Shown one piece after another: positions 1 through 10,490 of a DNA stretch of 64,000 bases. The notes below the pieces were generated by a model, which did not search any database, was not told where the DNA came from, and was given only the letters and a program-made list of their open reading frames with translations. The first letter of the stretch is position 1; every line of letters begins with the position of its first letter. A program made the position numbers and the translations under genes. Source of the DNA: Podocnemis expansa (taxonomy: Eukaryota; Chordata; Testudines; Podocnemididae); NCBI GenBank assembly GCA_007922195.1, contig ML681989.1, forward strand, positions 42,970,765-43,034,764, given 5' to 3'.

Positions 1-3000
1 GAATGAGTCAAACGAACTACTGAAAGATATCAGAAGTGTATGAGAAATTTGGAAAGAAAAACAAAAAATAACAATGTTCTCCTCCCACAGACCACCCTCT
101 TATCTAGTGCTATATCAAAACCAGCCTAATTATACTTATTAGAGTAGCTTGTCCTCATTTCACATAATTGTTAGAAAAGCGAAAATATTCTGCCTTGTTC
201 CCTGCTGTTATTTTTCCATACTGGTTCATATGATACATTTGTTAAATGCACAATAATTAGTTGGAATAAAACACACATAAAATATTTTTTTAAATTGGCT
301 TCAAAGCAATTTTTCTGTTTAGTAGGTATAACTTATTCCTCATTTTTTAAGATATGATGTTAATAGCAGTAATCATATGCTTCTTTATGAATGTTTTCTT
401 AATTGTCACCCATAATTATTTACATGTGAACACAAAAACAGCATTTTACTAGCTATCAGGCAGCTGGAGTGATGTCACTCACGTAATTTATAATATGACT
501 AATTAAAATGAATGAGCTTACTATAATGTTCTCTGCACTATTTGCTGGATGAAAGTTATTAAAATATTTAATGTTGCAATGAAAAACTACATATGCAAAA
601 TAATAAGCATGCTAATGTGATGCTAATCTAAAACTACAGCTTTTGAAGACAGCAGAACTTCTTAAATGTCAACACAACATTTGTACATTTTGGGTTACTT
701 TTTCTTCAGAATAATTCTTTAGATTCAGCTTTCCCCAAGCAGCTTCTTCACATATACATTTCAGCCAAGCCCTTCAGATAGTGGTATCTTTATCTTAACC
801 CATAGCGGTGGGCCTATATTGACTTCTAAATGTAACACAATGCATTGGTGTGACACCTTACTTTTTTAGGTAGCAGAAGATGACAAGAAGTTATTAATCA
901 AGTAACAAACATTAAACAGCATCGAAGCTATCAGTGTTTGCTTGTTTTCAATGTCATTTTCACAAAATACTATAGGTTGTTTTTGTGCTATCTATACAAA
1001 ATGACTCATCACTACTATATATGAAGCACTATGGAAAAGCGCATTGCTGTGCTTTATCATAATTACTGAAGGACATAGAGCTTAAAATGGCTGGTAGAAG
1101 TCACCAAGTCTTCCATCATCATCATAATCAAACTTAGACTAATAAATGCCTCTTGTTACAAATCCTCTAATATATACTGCTGGTGCATGATCATTCTGCA
1201 AGCACAAAGCATCAAACTAATTAGCAACAGCACACATGCAAATGATGCTGTTCATTTTAAAGAACTTTGCATAATACCCCTATGATTAGTTAGGCAATTA
1301 CAATATCAGTTGCATGTCATTATTAATCATTTTAATAACTTCTGTGCTCTAAGTTTAGCTCATTTTAAAGTCCTAAATCTTTTTTCCCGTTCCATTATAT
1401 CTATCCAGCACTTCAGATTCTTTCCCCCCTTCTTCTTACCCCTCAGTGTTATTTTTTATCTTTGTCTGTATTGATTTTTCAGGTGGATGATGCCAACCAT
1501 ATAACAAATTTTTAACCTGAACTCTTTATGAATAACCACTTAGTAGATATGCAATATGCAAAAGAAATGGTTGACGAATAGACACCTCCTTATGCTTTGC
1601 TAATTCAAGCCTTTTAGATCATTCTTTTGTTGAATTGTAAGCATAAAAGGGAGAGGACAAATGCTTAAACCTAAACCAAAGAAGGGAAAGGCATTCAAAA
1701 AGAACCTACCTGTACAAAGAATTTCAAGCACAAGTAGCAATATAATGAGTGTAGACCATTGTTTAGTGCTCATTGGCACAGGAGAGTAGGGTTTGGGTCC
1801 ATGATAGCTAATGCAAATACACCTTGGTGCTGTATCTGCCAGAAATAATTTGTGAGACACATGATGTATTATCACAGAGGTGCATGGGAAAACATCTGTG
1901 GAAAAGTACCAGCAGGCCTTTCAGCCAACTGTGTGTACAGAATCTCTGGTGTGCTCTACATATTAATGAATTTCCACACTTAACTTGCTGGGGGAGGGAG
2001 GTGGTTAGCTTACTGATTTCAAAATTTAAAATAAATACTATCTTCAGGAGAGCGCGCTGGCATGACTTTTCAGCTCTCCCTCCTTTTCTCATATTCTCCT
2101 TTCATGTGACCTTCAGACCCTGTTCTGAGATGAGAAAGAAAAGCCAAAGATATTGCATCTGAAGATTCTCTGTGGGTGCAAGAGGTGAATCCTTCTATGG
2201 TTTGCTTTAGAAGGGCACAGGGGATTCAGGTCTAAGTTGAACAGCTAAGGAAGAGGCAGCTTTCATACACAAGGCTTACCAAACTACAGACCTGTTGTAC
2301 TGAACATGAGCTGTGATCCCTGATGCATCCCTCCACACTCCTGTGGACTTCTGTTGAACTCACTGGGGCTTCATATGGGCACGACTCTGTGCCTACATTT
2401 AAAAAAAATGCTTCCTCTAATAAGCAGACTAGATGATAGGCTCCTCCCATTCTCTGCTACTTGTCTATTTGTTCACAGTGTGAAACAGCCAGTCAGTAGC
2501 CTTTGCTCTCCTGGAGTGAGAATCTCAGCTGGGGGAGTATAGGAAGGGGCTTTCTCCTTTATTTCCCTGAATGGCCATTTGAGGCCATGTCTGTTTTTTC
2601 ACCTCTGAAAAATTGTCTGTTTGTCAGATCACAGATTAGTGCCTGCCATGCACTCTCTCCTTCAACAAGCATCCCTAGCAACCACTGGCTTTTATTATAA
2701 AATGTTATTGTATATTTCAGATAGGTACTCAGCAAACAGGAGCAAAGTAATGTCTTCAAAATCAGGTAATTTCCTGTTTTGCTGCTTGTCTTGCACCTTT
2801 AAATAACATACCAAAGCATATTCCTGGCATATCTTTATAGTGAATCTACATGGATATTTTAGATATTGAAGTATTTTGCCGTGCCTCAAAATTGTTACTT
2901 TCTTTTCCCCAAGGATGACAATTTAAGCAGAGCAAGGAATATGGGTAGCCGTTTTTTAACTTGTTCCCCAGTTCAGCCAGAATGATGCAGGCTTGATAGC

Positions 3001-3070
3001 AAACAATGCTTCAGGAAAGAGTAGAAAAAAGGCTAAGCATTGCCACATTCTTTAGTAATACTCACTCTCA
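1..3070. other. AT-rich unassigned non-coding DNA
   Basis: No gene or recognisable transposable element is visible here. The short reading frames at 1600-2800 overlap on both strands and resemble no family I know. The stretch from about 430 to 1370 is AT-rich with many TAAT/ATTA words, octamer-like words (593-600, and a perfect ATGCAAAT at 1236-1243) and an inverted repeat with a two-base centre at 467-480. That texture can occur in conserved enhancers, but sequence conservation cannot be judged from one genome. Confidence 0.5.
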
Positions 3071-3078
3071 CCCTTGTT

Positions 3079-3488
3079 CAGGGCCGTAACTAGAGAGATA
3101 TCAGCACCTGGGGCAAACAGCCCCAAAGGCACCTCCCCATACCAGGGACCCAATCTAGGGCCCATCCCATTCATCCCCCCCCCTCATGGCCAGAGCACCA
3201 GGGGGGGTACCCCTTCCCCTGATGTGGCCAGCACTGGAGGGGGGAGGACTCTTTCCCCCTCTGCAGTCAGAGCTGGGCAGGGTTTCCATTTCCTTGCCGT
3301 GGCGGTAGAGCCCAGCAGGGGTTCCCTACCCCACCACAGCTGGAGCTGGGCAAGGAGCACCTTCCCTGGCTCCCTGAGGAATGTGTCTGTAAGCCACATT
3401 CTTCTTTGGGGCCAGGAAAGGTTCTGGCACCCTTTCAAATTGGCGTCCAGGGCCTTGCCCCTTTCGCCCTGCCATAGTTATGGCCTTG
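3079..3488. mobile_element. hAT-type MITE with 8-bp target duplication
   Basis: A 410-bp non-autonomous DNA transposon. The left end reads CAGGGCCGTAACTA and the right end, on the other strand, reads CAAGGCCATAACTA, so 12 of 14 terminal bases match. It is flanked by cccttgtt (3071-3078) and ccctcgtt (3489-3496), an 8-bp duplication with one mismatch. An 8-bp duplication and CA-starting ends are hallmarks of hAT elements. The body is C-rich and the overlapping reading frames in it are not genes. The family name is not assigned. Confidence 0.8.
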
Positions 3489-3860
3489 CCCTCGTTCAAA
3501 GGCTTTTTCAAGTTAGCGTATTCTTTTCAGGAAATTCTTAGTTGCCAGGAGTTCATTCTTCATTGAACACAGTAAATAGTGCAGATAGAAACAAACAATA
3601 GGTTATAATTAATTGCTTTCAAAATGCAGTTTTAAGGGCTATGACAACTAGACTTAAAATTTGATACAGGTTTACAGTTAGGTTTTTAAGGCAGGCTACC
3701 TACTTTTTCCCTTTCAAATCCCCATCTTTAAACCAGAGGATAACACCACCCATTTGTAGTAACTTTCAAGGTTTCAGAACTTACTTTTGTGATACACTGA
3801 AACAAAAGCAAAATCTTTTGAATGTTTTAATGCAGTAGAATTTCACTGAATGAGCCTTTT

Positions 3861-4705
3861 ATAGAATCATAGACTATTAAGGTCAGAGGGAAACAATGTA
3901 ATTAACAAGTCTAATGTCCTGCACAATATAGGCCACAGAACCTCCTGCCTGCTCCTGAAATAGACACCTAACCTATGACTGAGTCATTAAAGTACCCAAA
4001 TCACGGTTTAAAACCCCAAGGTTCAAAGAGAACATCAATAAGTGATCCATGCTACAGGGGAAGGTGAAAACCCCCCAGGACCCTGCAAATTAGCCATAAG
4101 GGAAATCCCCTGGTGACCTCAAATATGCCAGTCAGCTAATCCCTGAGCATGCGGGCATGACTCAACAGCCAGACACCCTAAAAAGAATTTTCTGCATCAA
4201 TTCAGAACCCACCCATCAGAGGCGATTGGCATATTTACCCATAGTAGTCAAAGATTAACTTATTGACAAATTACTGTCCATTCATACCATTCTCTCCATG
4301 GGTATGTCTACACTGGAGGCTCTGTTAAGTCAAATTAACAAAGTCAACTTTAAGTTGACTTAAAGTCAATCTTGTTAAGTCGACTTAGAGAGTCCACATT
4401 CAAAATTCCTGTAGACTACCCACGTCCACACTGGCAGCTGCGAGGTTGACTTAATGTTTGTCTACCTCATTAAGTCAACTTAATGCCCATGCCCCATTCA
4501 CACTGGCTTATGTCAACTTAATAAGGTCTACGTAAGTGTTAGGTTGACCTTAAGAGGTAGTGTTATTAAGCTGACTTAAGGAAATGCTTCAGTTGATTTA
4601 AATAAATTCCCAGTGTGGATGGAGCTTTCCTTAGATCGACTTAAGGAAGGTTAAATTGACCTAAGGCTTCAATGTAGACATACCACATAAATTTATCCAG
4701 TTTGT
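3861..4705 (-). mobile_element. CR1 LINE 3' fragment, split by a MITE
   Basis: The left edge, atagaatcatagactattaa, is the reverse complement of a CR1-type 3' terminus. The following text, through a tract about a decayed 3' untranslated region, matches the antisense CR1 3' region as I know it from turtles and crocodilians. The fragment lies on the minus strand and is 5'-truncated. It is interrupted at 4300 by a palindromic MITE and appears to resume at 4686 for about 20 bases. No coding capacity remains in this part. The right edge is approximate. Confidence 0.75.
4300..4685. mobile_element. Palindromic MITE, Harbinger-like (TTAAGTCGAC type)
   Basis: A 386-bp element starting GGGTATGTCTACACTG and ending in the complement of TGGTATGTCTACATTG. 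It is flanked by CAT on both sides (4297-4299 and 4686-4688). Its interior is made almost entirely of degenerate copies of the palindrome TTAAGTCGACTTAA in both directions, so the element can fold back on itself. A 3-bp duplication suggests PIF/Harbinger, but no transposase is present to confirm this. It sits inside the CR1 fragment and is therefore younger than it. Confidence 0.75.
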
Positions 4706-5381
4706 TTCTCTCTCTGTCACCTATCTTAATCCAAACTTTGTATTTTTCATAGGAACCAAAACATTTCTACAAAAAGTTTTGGCTTCAATGAAATAGCATA
4801 TTTTGAAGAAATTTAATTCTGTTGAAAATATTCCAACCAATTGAACTTTAAATCAACCTGCCCTTCCTTCTAGCTAGGGAACTGTAGGCACCATTCTCTC
4901 CAGAGCCTATTCATAAGGCTCCAGGGAGTGCTGATTATTATTTTGCTACTGAGGCAGTTCCTGTGCCATTACAAAGCAAATAAGAGATACAGTCTCTTGC
5001 CTCATAGAATGTACAATCTGGTTTTAGACATGACATAATGAATAAGAGCAGTGAGTGAGCTGAGGAGAATGAAAAGGGAAAAGGCAGGATAAAGTTTAGA
5101 ATACTAAGGTTTTTTGATACTTAGGTCCGCTGTAGAAATGTTAATATGCAACCATGTTTTCTCCCTATATTTTTTCCCCCTTTTTTATCACCCTCTTCCA
5201 TGCCTCTTCTTTTATGCGGGAGTGGAAATGACACTGAACTAATGTAAGTCAGCCAATTTGGATAAAATTGGCAGAAGGCAATGTGAAACACTCTGTGAAC
5301 AGAACCCTCCAGAATGTTGTTAGTGTCTGCTGGAAAAGAGAGTGACAGATAAGCCCTATCTCCAGTTTGGATCCTGTGAGA
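4706..5381. other. Unassigned non-coding DNA
   Basis: No gene or repeat boundary could be supported. The minus-strand frame at 5121-5480 has no recognisable domain and runs into the next repeat, so it is not called. Confidence 0.4.
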
Positions 5382-5599
5382 CAGGGCCAGCTCAAGGGAT
5401 TGTAGCGCCCCAAGCCAAATTTTGATTTGGCACCCTCCCGTCTCATTTATGGAGGTTGAAAATGGTTTTCCAAAGTGCATAGATCTCCAGCATCTACCTG
5501 CAGAGGGATTTAAAGTGCACTCTGCCTACATGACTTAAGCTGCAGGTTGACTAACAGTGCCTGAGCTGCAGGGAAGAGTTAGAGGCAGGAGCCAGCCTG
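5382..5599. mobile_element. Possible hAT-type MITE remnant
   Basis: The segment begins CAGGGCCAGCTCAAGGG and ends in the complement of CAGGCTGGCTCCTGC. Allowing one base shift, the two ends resemble inverted repeats of a common amniote MITE with ends like CAGGGCCGGCTC. No clear 8-bp target duplication was found, so the right border is uncertain. Confidence 0.4.
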
Positions 5600-6420
5600 A
5601 TCTTCAGAGGGGGGCTAGGCACCCCCAAGAACTGTCACCAGAAGTCATGTCTGTCTGTTGCCTCATAGCAGTCAGCTCTCCTGTGAGAGGCAGCACATTG
5701 ACAACTAGTACACCATCACTCTGATGCTCCTTGCTACTGCACATAATACACATAATAACAGAAAAAGCCCAGCTAATTGTGTTACTCATTGTAATGAATC
5801 TAACACACATTTGCCGAGATAGGAGAGTGATGCAGTAGCATCTCTCTAAAGAAAGAGTAAGTCACAAGTTCTTTTTATGTATTTTTAGTATTTTGCAGCA
5901 GGAACTGGTTTGGGGAAAAAAAATGCTTCATTTTTCTTTTCATGCTAACATAGCTCTAGTTACATCTATTTACAGGCTAGAATTTTAAACACTTTCCATG
6001 TAAAGCTTCACCCCCCTGTTCCGATGCTGCTGCATATCCTGAATTGGCAGGCTTCAATGGCAGCTCCATATGTAGATAACTACTAAACTGAGGCTAAAAT
6101 GGTTTTGCTACATTTAGGCACTTTTGGGATGTTGCCCTTAAGTGCCTTTTTTTAGGTCTTATAGACTCATTAGAGTCCTTTTTAAAAGTTTTGCTTCAAC
6201 TTTCTAACTAAGTTACACATTAAAAGGAGCACTGGGCTTGCCATTCAGTTCTACAGTTAAAGACATTATATACAGAATTAGGATTTGTTAACTTCCAGAA
6301 CAGCCTCTTAAATTTTGCACAATGAAGAGAAACATTGCTATTTTTGTAACTTCTTGTAAAGACGGCTCATATTTATTCAAATTTGTCACCAACTGAGATT
6401 TATAACTTACAGTAACCCTT
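5600..6420. other. Unassigned non-coding DNA
   Basis: Nothing recognisable in either strand. Confidence 0.4.
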
Positions 6421-6499
6421 TAAATTGCACATTTTCCTACAACATCATCTACAACATCTGTTAAGAAACTCCCTGAAGAACCACTGGGACACATCTACC

Positions 6500-7250
6500 C
6501 AGACACACCCCAACAGCCTCAGTTGGGGTTATTTTATCTACTACCCAAGATCCACAAACCCAGGAATCCTGGATGTCCCATCATTTCGGGCATGGGCACC
6601 TTTACAGCAGGATTGTCTGGCTATGTGGAGTCTCTCTTCAGGCCCTACACCACCAGCGCTCCCAGCTATCTCTGTGACACTACTGACTTCCTGAAAGAAA
6701 CTATAGTCTATTGGTGATCTCCTAGAAAACACCATCCTAGCCACTGTGGATGTAGAAGCCCACGACACCCACATTCCTCACAAAGATGCACTACAAGACA
6801 TCAAGAACAGTTTCCCAGATGATGACATGGCAGATTTGGTACCTGAAGTTTGTGACTTCAGATTTGTGGATGATTGACAAAGTGGGATTTTTCTCCCACG
6901 AAAGCTCATGCGAAAAATAAATCTGTTAGTCTTAAAGTGCCACACAATTCCTTGGTTTTTTTGCTGGACTAGACTAACACGGCTATCCCTTTGGAAACAG
7001 CTATGGGTACCTGCATGGCCCCACAGTATAACGTCTTTGTGAGCGACCTAGAACATCACTTCCTCATATCTCATCCATGAGGCCCTCTCCTTTACCTATG
7101 TTACATTGATGACATTTTCATCATCTGGAGCCATGGGAAAGAGTCACTTGAAGAATTCCACTGGGACTTCAACTATTTCCACCCCACCATCAACCTTAGC
7201 TTGGATCAGTCCACACAAGAAATCCATGTCTTGAAAAGTACCATATGAAT
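6500..7250 (+). pseudogene. PLE reverse transcriptase fragment
   Basis: The stretch at 6523-6717 encodes FYLLPKIHKPRNPGCPIISG followed by an SLFRP segment and PSYLCDTTDFL, which match the conserved N-terminal RT blocks of Penelope-like elements. After the nested insertion, 6995-7035 reads ETAMGTCMAPQYN, the block just before the active site. The catalytic block is at 7102-7113, encoding Y-I-D-D followed by IFIIW. The active-site aspartates therefore survive, but the frame is disrupted between the blocks and no complete protein can be made. RT in this family copies element RNA at a nicked target. Confidence 0.85.
6864..7000 (+). mobile_element. PLE tail insertion inside the PLE RT
   Basis: A second, shorter PLE-derived sequence lies between two RT blocks of the host PLE. 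It contains agtgggatttttctcccacg with gaaagctcatgcg (6881-6912), then aataaatctgttagtcttaa, and ends actaacacggctatcccttt. The same order of words occurs at 31 kb, 35 kb and 42.6 kb. It belongs to a tail subfamily slightly different from that of its host. Target duplication was not resolved and the borders are good to about 10 bp. Confidence 0.75.
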
Positions 7251-7699
7251 AACGGGTGGACACGTTAACACCACCCTATACCAAAAGGCAACTGACTGCA
7301 ATGAAGACCGGCATGCCTCCAGCTTCTCCCTGGGACACATTACACAATCCATAAGATCTCTCTCAAGCATTCCTAAAACTACAGTACCCACCCAAGGAAG
7401 TGAAAAAACAGAGCCAGGCAGGTACTCAGGATCCACCTACTACAGGACAGATCCAACCAATAAAACAACAGAACTGACCATCACCTACAGCCCCCCAACT
7501 AAAATGTCTCCAACACATCATCAAACATCTACAAGCAAACCTAGAAGATGGTACCACACTCTTTCAAGACTTGGGAGACAGGCCCATTCCTTGCTTACAG
7601 ACAGCCCCCCAGTTTGAAGCAAATACTCACCAGCAGCCAAACACCATACCACAAGAACACTAATTCAGGAACCTATCCCTGCAACAAACCCCAATGCCA

Positions 7700-8000
7700 A
7701 CTGCCCACGCATTGACTCCAGTGATACCACCACAGGTCACATCATCAGGGGCTCATTCGCCTGCACATCCACTAGTGTGGTATATCCTGTCATGTGCCAG
7801 CAATGCCCTTTGGTCATGTATATTGGCCAACCTCTACTGTCTTTGTACAAAAGGATAAGTGGACACAAATTGGACATAAAAAATGGCAACATACATAAGC
7901 CAGTAGGAGAACACTTCAATCTCAGTAGACATTCAGGAGCAGACTTAAAAGTTACCATACTTAAAAAAAATATATATATTCAAAAACAGACTTCAATGTA
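7700..8000 (+). pseudogene. PLE GIY-YIG endonuclease fragment
   Basis: The frame at 7777-8001 encodes VVYPVMCQQCPLVMYIGQPL, containing the V-x-Y and Y-I-G pair of the GIY-YIG fold. It continues into a basic segment and VGEHFNLSRHSGADLKVTIL, a conserved C-terminal block of the PLE nuclease. The nuclease nicks target DNA during retrotransposition. The usual arginine-rich helix after YIG reads LLSLYKRISGHKLD here. The upstream cysteine and histidine linker is degraded by stops. Confidence 0.8.
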
Positions 8001-8330
8001 AAACTGCAGAGCTGGAGCTGATGTGCAAGCTTCACACAGTCAGACTGGGTCTGAACAGAGACTTGGAAGGGTTAGCACATTACAAAAAGAGATTGTCCCT
8101 GTTCACACATTCTCTCCCTTTGATCATCTGATGTGAATGGTTCCCATCTGCCTTCTGAATTGATTTTGCTAGCACTTGCCCTCCTCCACTTTGGTATGTG
8201 TATATGTGCCTCTCAACTGTAGTTTCCACTTTATGCATCTGACAAAAGTGTGTTGGAGCCCACAAAAGCTTATGCCCAAAGAAATCTGTTAGTTTATAAG
8301 GTAGCACAGGACTCTTGTTCCATTTTCCTT

Positions 8331-10345
8331 TGTTGTCTGTGTGGTAACTGGACAGAGTGTGGTCAGGCATGTTGGGCAAGATGTATCCTTATCAGTGTTC
8401 TTACCGGTTTTATTCTGAATCCAGTGCTGATATCAGTTTGGCTGTTTCTGTGAATGTGTGCATGAATCTCTGAGGGTGTGCTCTCTCAGGATTACCTTTG
8501 GCTCAGACCTCTAACTGGGAACTTGGTTAACTTACTGATTTGGAGCCTAGGCATACCCTGTGTTCAAGAAGTAAACCAAGGCAACACTCAAATGATCGAG
8601 GAAACCAACATGACCATGGATTGTCGTAGAAATGAAGGTGCCAGGCTAAGATTTATTGCAATGTAGCTCTATGGCAAACAATCCATATCAACAGATTTGT
8701 TGGCAGCATTGTTGCTCTCAATACAATGGAACAGCTCAACTGATAGCAGGATTCTCTGTGACCCACTTCAGCTGCAAGAAGTTTGGAGTCCAGGGCTCCT
8801 TCTCTTATGCCCTACTCAGCTGTACTGACTCAGTCCCCTTTGGGATCCAAATTTACCTTGATTGGTCCACATATGCCTTTCTTGATGTCACCCATCAATT
8901 TGATTGGTCCACACATCACTGGACCTCTCTATCCATCAAGGTGTCAGGTTTAACTGAAGCATTACCTTTATCTCCTTGGCTCTAGGCCAACCCAACACCT
9001 CCCACCTTTCAGGCACTTTTCCATTTATCATACTTATTATTGCAGTTTCACTTATTTCTTGCCAATTTCAGTGAAGCTCAACTTTCATAGTCTGTCTCTT
9101 GTCAGTACCTTCAGTTCAGGCCCACTGTACATTCCATTCAGGCACCGTGTTTTGGATTGCTTTGTTAGGCCTCGAGCCAGCACCTGGCCATTTCTATTCA
9201 TCATCTCTATATTAATCTTTTACTTTCTCCTACATTCTATATGCAGAAAATCACTGTTAAATGATCATTCTTCACTTTAGAGTCATTATCCCTTTTTGGA
9301 TTGGTCCCATAAGCAAATCAACAAAGAGGAAAGAAGTATTACAAATTAGACTTTCAGATAATGATACAATATTGGTAGACAAATGAAAGTGTAAAAGATA
9401 GCAGCCATCTGTTGTTTAAACCAACCAACTTGTATGTAATTGTAATTGCTCTGTAAGGATTGTGCCTTTAGAAACAAACACATGTACATTTGTTGTTGGT
9501 AGTCTTTCTTTAACGGCAGTAGAATGAGTATTCATTGTCTTGCCCTCTCTTTGCTAGTGCAATATTTTGGAAAATAATATTTCTGACAAAAACATGAAGA
9601 CTTTAAACAATGTTTCCCACTACCTTATCCTCCTTACATTTTTTCCTATAGTGGACAAACTGTTCTGATGTTGTTTAACAGCCAACTGACAGATGGATCA
9701 TATGCAGAAGTCTGTGACAAGCCACTCACTAATTGATGTAGTTGATGCTCATATTTCCTGCAACTTGATAGTCTCAATTATAGGCAACTGACTGCAGAAA
9801 AATCCAATTGTGAAAAAAGTGCACAAGTATTAGGGGTCAAGAGAAAAGTCATTTGTTTTTCTTGAATCTCAGCCCTTCAAATTCTTTCATGCACATGTTT
9901 GATTTGGCGGTCTGAAATTTGGAGAGATCAAAATAATCTGAGGTCAAAAGTTTCATTTGACAAATATGAGAAAATTTTCCAAAGGCAGGTAAGCACACTA
10001 TCGATACTGCCACTGGTAGCCATATTTACACAAAGGAGAGATTGCTATCAATTGCTGTTAGTATAATTCATGTAATTATATTGCCAGGCATAATTTCCAT
10101 TGAGATGGAGTCAAGATTGCTTTTATCCTAATTTATTGATATGTACACTCAAACTTTTTTTTTTTTAAGAGTTAGGGTTACATTTAAAACAAATCCAAAG
10201 ATTTAAATTATGGAATTGCACATTTAGGGCACCCAACCAGCCTTACTAATCCTCTGCAGAAATACTATGCAATAACTGTACAATTATGATTAGTGGATTG
10301 TAGTGTGTGTCATCCATGATTAGATAACTGTTTTTTAAATACATG
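8331..10345. other. Unassigned non-coding DNA
   Basis: The only local structure noticed is a 14-base word, ttgattggtccaca, present at 8858-8871 and again at 8900-8913. The plus-strand frame at 8656-8985 covers these repeats but shows no domain. The rest, to 10345, is AT-rich without recognisable repeats. Confidence 0.4.
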
Positions 10346-10349
10346 TATG

Positions 10350-10425
10350 GTGACTGGATAGTGTAGTGGTTAAGAGCGACACCCTTTGATACAGGAGACT
10401 GGGGTTCAAATCCCAGGGGGTACCT
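10350..10425 (+). repeat. tRNA-like segment with Pol III A and B boxes
   Basis: tagtgtagtgg at 10359-10369 fits the A-box consensus and ggttcaaatcc at 10403-10413 fits the B box, with the spacing expected of a tRNA-derived promoter. The arms around the B box (ctggg and cccag) can pair as a T-stem. The segment lies about 65 bases upstream of the first ATG of the LINE reading frame. It is probably a tRNA-derived SINE head or a 5' UTR with a Pol III-type promoter, not a working tRNA gene, because the acceptor ends do not pair well. Confidence 0.6.
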
Positions 10426-10490
10426 GCCTACCTTCCCAGTAGGGATCCTTGGGCAAAAGACCCCTAATGCCTCACTTGCCTACCTGAAAT

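Larger units (their letters stand above)
6421..8330 (+). mobile_element. Penelope-like retroelement (PLE), decayed
   Basis: An approximately 1.9-kb remnant carrying both defining PLE domains in the usual order: reverse transcriptase, then a C-terminal GIY-YIG nuclease. It ends in a tail at about 8225-8325 that includes the words agcccacaaaagcttatgcc and aaatctgttagtttataagg. The same tail family recurs at about nine other places in this window. The N-terminal part is missing, and the reading frame is broken by stops, shifts and a nested tail insertion at 6864-7000. In vertebrates this domain order fits the Neptune or Penelope groups, but the group was not determined. Confidence 0.85.

Noticed and set aside
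3074..3541. A 155-codon plus-strand frame
   Set aside because: It crosses both ends of a hAT MITE with target duplications, so it cannot be an old gene.
8656..8985. A 109-codon plus-strand frame as a host exon
   Set aside because: No domain, no supported splice sites, and it spans a duplicated word; probably chance.
10350..10425. A functional tRNA gene
   Set aside because: A and B boxes are present, but the acceptor arms do not pair convincingly and the segment is joined to a LINE.
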